Positions 60,977 through 64,000 of a stretch of DNA of 64,000 nucleotides are shown here, one piece after another (within the stretch, counting starts at the first letter, position 1; each line of letters starts with the position of its first letter). The DNA is taken from NCBI GenBank assembly GCA_025928545.1, contig JAICJH010000006.1, positions 1 to 64,000 on the forward strand, in the 5' to 3' direction. Made by a program: the position numbers and the translations under genes. This DNA comes from Bryobacteraceae bacterium (GTDB taxonomy: Bacteria > Acidobacteriota > Terriglobia > Bryobacterales > Bryobacteraceae). The notes beneath the pieces are model-generated. The model was not told where the DNA came from, did no database searches, and worked only from the letters and a program-made list of their open reading frames with translations.

Positions 60977-61576
60977 ATGTATCTGAAAATCCTGTCGCAC
61001 CCTGTCTTCGCTAATCTCAACTTCCACATGCCGATCGTGGTTGACCTGTCGCATCCGCTCGTCATGCTGACCGGCGACAACGGCTCCGGCAAATCGACGC
61101 TGCTGCATTCCATTCAATACGCGCTCAAAGACGAAAAAGTCGATGGCTATGCTTATCGTCTGGATCGCGGCGACGTGAAGCCGGGCAGTGTTTTTCTGTT
61201 TGATGCCGAACAACACAACCCGCGCATGCAGACGGAGCTTTTCAAAGATCAGCCTGAAATGCTGGAATTTCTCCAGATGGCCAGCCATGGTCAGGTGATG
61301 CTCGCCATGTTCCGCACGAACTTCCCATCACTGGAACCCGGCACGACGTTGCTGCTCGATGAACCGGAAATGGCCCTGTCGGTTTCCAATCAGCGCCGCA
61401 TCCTGAAGATGCTGCAGGAACTGGTGGACCAACGCGGTTTCCGGATTATTTGCGCAACGCATTCGCCCGTGTTGATTGAAGATCCGTCCACCTACGTGAT
61501 CAACCTGGATAATCACGTGAACCGGAATGTGCCGCTCGGATCCTTCGGCGTCGAAGGCGCGAGCACGATTCAGTAG
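60977..61576 (+). CDS. Small ABC-type/AAA ATPase
   Basis: A 199-aa protein with Walker A LTGDNGSGKSTLLHSI at residues 33-41, a signature-like ASHGQVMLAM, Walker B TLLLDEPEMALS and a switch His in CATHSPVLIED. No membrane or nuclease domain is attached, so it is a soluble ATPase of the AAA_23/AAA_21 sort. It lies 26 bp after the peptidase and 55 bp before the first Gfo/Idh gene in the same direction. Its role is unknown. Confidence 0.85.
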   Translation: MYLKILSHPVFANLNFHMPIVVDLSHPLVMLTGDNGSGKSTLLHSIQYALKDEKVDGYAYRLDRGDVKPGSVFLFDAEQHNPRMQTELFKDQPEMLEFLQMASHGQVMLAMFRTNFPSLEPGTTLLLDEPEMALSVSNQRRILKMLQELVDQRGFRIICATHSPVLIEDPSTYVINLDNHVNRNVPLGSFGVEGASTIQ

Positions 61577-61631
61577 TCCCTGCCAATTTCTTTGAGATAG
61601 CATAGATGTCGTCAGGGAGGGTCCTTACGGC

Positions 61632-62810
61632 ATGGATGATGTCAATCGACGTTCGTTTATTAAGGCAGTTGGTCCCGCTGGTTTAATCCCCGCGGTTCCC
61701 GGCGCCCTGTTTGCGCAGGCGGCCGCCGGCCCGAAGGTCGTTCAGGAAGTCGTGCCGGTTTCGCCCGACGCTGATGCGAAGCCGAAGTACTCCGTTAAGT
61801 TCGCCGTGATCGGCGTCGATCACAACCACATCCTCTCCATCACTGCCGCCGTCCAGCGCGGCGGTGGCGAATTGGTTTCCGTCTTCTCTCCCAACCCGCA
61901 ATACCCGAAAGGGCTGGCGGATTTCCAGGCGCGCTTCGGCAAGGTGAAGGTCGCGCGCAGTGAAGATGAAATCCTGAACGATCCCGAAATCAAATTGGTT
62001 TGCGCCGCTCCCATTCCGGATCAGCGCGCCGCGCTCGGCATCCGCGTAATGAAGCATGGCAAGGATTATCTGGTGGATAAGCCAGGCATCATCACGCTGA
62101 ACGAACTCGCCGACGTTCGCAAAACCATCAAAGAGACCGGGCGCATCTACGCCATCCTGTTCTCCGAACGTCTGGAAGTGAAAGCGGCCGTCAAGGCAGG
62201 CGAACTTGTGAAGGCCGGCGCCATCGGCAAAGTAGTGCAGACTGTGAATCTGGCGCCCCATCAGGTGAATGCGCCGTCGCGACCCGATTGGTTCTGGGAT
62301 CCCGCCCGCTATGGCGGAATTCTCTGCGACATCGGCTCACACCAGGTGGACCAGTTCCTTTTCTATACCGGATCCACCACAGCTGAAGTGACGGCATCCC
62401 AGGTTGCCAATGTGCATTACCCGAAGTATCCAAAGTTTCAGGATTTCGGCGATATGATGCTGCACGGCAATGGCGGCGCCGGGTACGTACGGGTCGACTG
62501 GTTCACACCCGACGGTCTGGGCGTTTGGGGCGACGGGCGGCTTTTCATCCTCGGCACCGAAGGCTATATTGAACTTCGCAAATACGCGGATATTGTGGGA
62601 CGCAAGGGCGGTAATCATTTGCTGATTGTGGATCAGAAATCGCAGCGCTACATCGACTGCACGAACGTTGTGCTGCCATTCGGCCCTCAGTTTGTGGCCG
62701 ATGTCGTCAACCGGACGCATATCGCGCAGGATCAGGAAGAGACGCTGTTGACTACCGAACTTGTGCTGAAGGCGCAGAAGGCCGCGAAAACGCTGACGTT
62801 CAGTTCATGA
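61632..62810 (+). CDS. Tat-exported Gfo/Idh/MocA oxidoreductase
   Basis: A 392-aa protein beginning MDDVNRRSFIKAVGPAGLIP, a twin-arginine signal. The Rossmann domain has FAVIGVDHNHILSITAAVQR, and the family EKP-like motif appears as YLVDKPGIITLNEL. The C-terminal sandwich has RYGGILCDIGSHQVDQFLFY with the substrate-binding Asp/His. Such exported dehydrogenases act on sugars or inositol derivatives, with NAD(P) presumably bound in the folded protein before export. A similar gene follows 12 bp later. Confidence 0.9.
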   Translation: MDDVNRRSFIKAVGPAGLIPAVPGALFAQAAAGPKVVQEVVPVSPDADAKPKYSVKFAVIGVDHNHILSITAAVQRGGGELVSVFSPNPQYPKGLADFQARFGKVKVARSEDEILNDPEIKLVCAAPIPDQRAALGIRVMKHGKDYLVDKPGIITLNELADVRKTIKETGRIYAILFSERLEVKAAVKAGELVKAGAIGKVVQTVNLAPHQVNAPSRPDWFWDPARYGGILCDIGSHQVDQFLFYTGSTTAEVTASQVANVHYPKYPKFQDFGDMMLHGNGGAGYVRVDWFTPDGLGVWGDGRLFILGTEGYIELRKYADIVGRKGGNHLLIVDQKSQRYIDCTNVVLPFGPQFVADVVNRTHIAQDQEETLLTTELVLKAQKAAKTLTFSS

Positions 62811-62822
62811 GGACCCGTCATT

Positions 62823-64000
62823 ATGGCGATTAACAAAACAAATTCACGGCGCAATTTTCTAAAGACGAGTGCAGGCGCCGCAGTCGTCGCGGGCTTTCCC
62901 GCCATCGTTCCTTCCAGTGTCTTTGGGCAGAATTCACCGGGCAATCGCATCAATGTCGGGGCAATCGGCGTCGGCCGCATTTCGAGGGGACACGATTTGC
63001 CGGGAATCTGGCAGCATGATATCGCTCGCATCATGGCGGTGTGCGATCTCGATTCCAATCGCGTCGAGCTTGGCAAGAAGCTGATCAATGGACATTATTC
63101 GCAGACGACCGGTAAACCGTACGATGGCGTGACCGGCTACCACCGATATCAGGATCTGCTCGCCAACAAGGATATCGACGCGGTGGTGATTTCGACTCCC
63201 GATCATCAGCATGCGATTTGCGCGGCTGCGGCGGTGCGTGCGGGTAAGGATGTTTATCTGCAGAAGCCGGCGTCGCTGACGATTGCCGAGGGGCGATATC
63301 TGAGCGATGTGGTCCGAAAATCGGGGCGCGTTTTTCAGATCGGATCGCAGCAACGCTCGCTCAGTCCATGGACACAATTTCATCGTGCGTGCGAGTTGGT
63401 TCGCAACGGCCGTATCGGACAGCTGAAACATGTGGAGATCGGACTGCCGGGCGATCCCGCCGGTCCCGCTGCGCCCGAGATGCCGGTCCCAAAGAATCTG
63501 GATTATGACGCGTGGCTGGGATCGACGCCTGTTGCCTATTACACCGAGATGCGCGTGCATCCGCAGGCGGATTTCGGCCGGCCAGGATGGCTGCGCTGTG
63601 AGCAATTCGGAGCGGGCATGATTACCGGATGGGGCGCGCACCATGTCGACACCGCCCACTGGGCCATGGATACCGAACACACCGGGCCGGTGGAAGTTTG
63701 GGGTTCGGCCGAATTCCCCGCCAGCGGCCTGTGGGATGTGCACGGTTCATTCAAGACAGAAGCCGTTTATGCCAACGGCGTGACCATGGCTATCTCGGGG
63801 GACTATCCGAACGGGCTGAAATTCTACGGAAGCGACGGATGGATTTTCGTCACCCGCGACGACACCGTAACCGACTCCGATCCCGTGAGCAAGGAGAAGT
63901 TGCCGCCTTTGATGGCGAGCAATCCGAAGATTCTCACCAGTGTGATCGGACCGAAGGAGACTCATTTGTACCAAAGCCCGGAGCATCATCTGAACTGGCT
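62823..64000 (+). CDS. Tat-exported Gfo/Idh/MocA oxidoreductase (cut by window end)
   Basis: At least 392 aa, continuing beyond the window. The twin-arginine start is NSRRNFLKTSAGAAVVAGFP. Rossmann motif VGAIGVGRISRGHDLPGIWQ, cofactor-loop VISTPDHQHAICAAAAVRAG, the family Lys motif as YLQKPASLTIAEG, and the substrate region MITGWGAHHVDTAHWAMD. It is 12 bp from the preceding related gene, so the two are a tandem, co-transcribed pair. Whether they act in series on one compound is unknown. Confidence 0.9.
   Translation, partial: MAINKTNSRRNFLKTSAGAAVVAGFPAIVPSSVFGQNSPGNRINVGAIGVGRISRGHDLPGIWQHDIARIMAVCDLDSNRVELGKKLINGHYSQTTGKPYDGVTGYHRYQDLLANKDIDAVVISTPDHQHAICAAAAVRAGKDVYLQKPASLTIAEGRYLSDVVRKSGRVFQIGSQQRSLSPWTQFHRACELVRNGRIGQLKHVEIGLPGDPAGPAAPEMPVPKNLDYDAWLGSTPVAYYTEMRVHPQADFGRPGWLRCEQFGAGMITGWGAHHVDTAHWAMDTEHTGPVEVWGSAEFPASGLWDVHGSFKTEAVYANGVTMAISGDYPNGLKFYGSDGWIFVTRDDTVTDSDPVSKEKLPPLMASNPKILTSVIGPKETHLYQSPEHHLNW

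Overview
The window reads as a chromosome segment of a GC-rich soil acidobacterium, most likely of the Solibacter/Bryobacter type. This is inferred from the gene set: very large Oar-like TonB-dependent receptors with carboxypeptidase-like N-terminal domains, a DUF1592-type cytochrome gene paired with a DUF1552 gene, a PEP-CTERM protein, Tat-exported Gfo/Idh/MocA oxidoreductases, and many secreted esterases and glycoside hydrolases. No marker gene was available to confirm the taxonomy.

Region 1 (1-9.1 kb) is an accessory island. It opens with the 3' part of a tRNA-Pro(GGG) gene that has no 5' half, which looks like an attachment-site scar. Then come a PEP-CTERM protein, a methyltransferase, a 111-bp sequence that recurs 6.4 kb later, a DUF4062 plus coiled-coil gene pair, a Doc/AbrB toxin-antitoxin pair whose toxin gene is frameshifted, and a complete IS1595-type transposon. 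The transposon (5503-8870) has perfect 24-bp terminal inverted repeats and an exact 8-bp target duplication. Besides its transposase it carries four passenger genes: a small protein, an OLD-like AAA ATPase without nuclease domain, a PIN-like nuclease and a small basic protein overlapping the nuclease stop. This ATPase-nuclease cargo is the best candidate in the window for an undescribed system, probably anti-phage defence or addiction.

Region 2 (9.8-15.1 kb) is a branched-chain amino-acid operon, ilvB-ilvN-ilvC-cimA. It is preceded by a promoter, a 37-codon leader peptide rich in Val, Thr, Leu and Ile, and a terminator hairpin, the classical layout of an attenuator. CimA implies that isoleucine is made from pyruvate by the citramalate route.

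Region 3 (15-25.7 kb) holds a tannase-like esterase, a thiamine-diphosphate enzyme, two tandem secreted carboxypeptidase-like-domain proteins, an endonuclease/exonuclease/phosphatase-family protein, a LuxR-type regulator with a degenerate receiver, a small ABM-domain enzyme and a secreted peptidase-like protein that has lost its zinc site. Region 4 (25.9-36.2 kb) looks like a hemicellulose-use locus: GH10 xylanase, a GH43 arabinanase-like enzyme, a small beta-sandwich protein, a 1227-aa TonB receptor, a CE1-like esterase and an acetyl-xylan-esterase-like protein. A gene-free stretch with three copies of a 24-bp repeat separates the last two.

Region 5 (36.5-64 kb) is mostly core and secreted functions: initiator tRNA-fMet, a ClpB-type AAA+ ATPase fused to a receiver domain, a YihY membrane protein, a DUF5666 protein next to a second TonB receptor, a type-B carboxylesterase, a beta-hydroxyacid dehydrogenase, a caspase-like protein with an EF-hand, malic enzyme fused to a phosphotransacetylase-like domain, a di-haem cytochrome, an alpha/beta hydrolase, the GTPase YchF, a tyrosine phosphatase operonic with DUF1552 and DUF1592 genes, an M3 metallopeptidase, a small ATPase, and two Gfo/Idh/MocA oxidoreductases, the last cut by the window edge.
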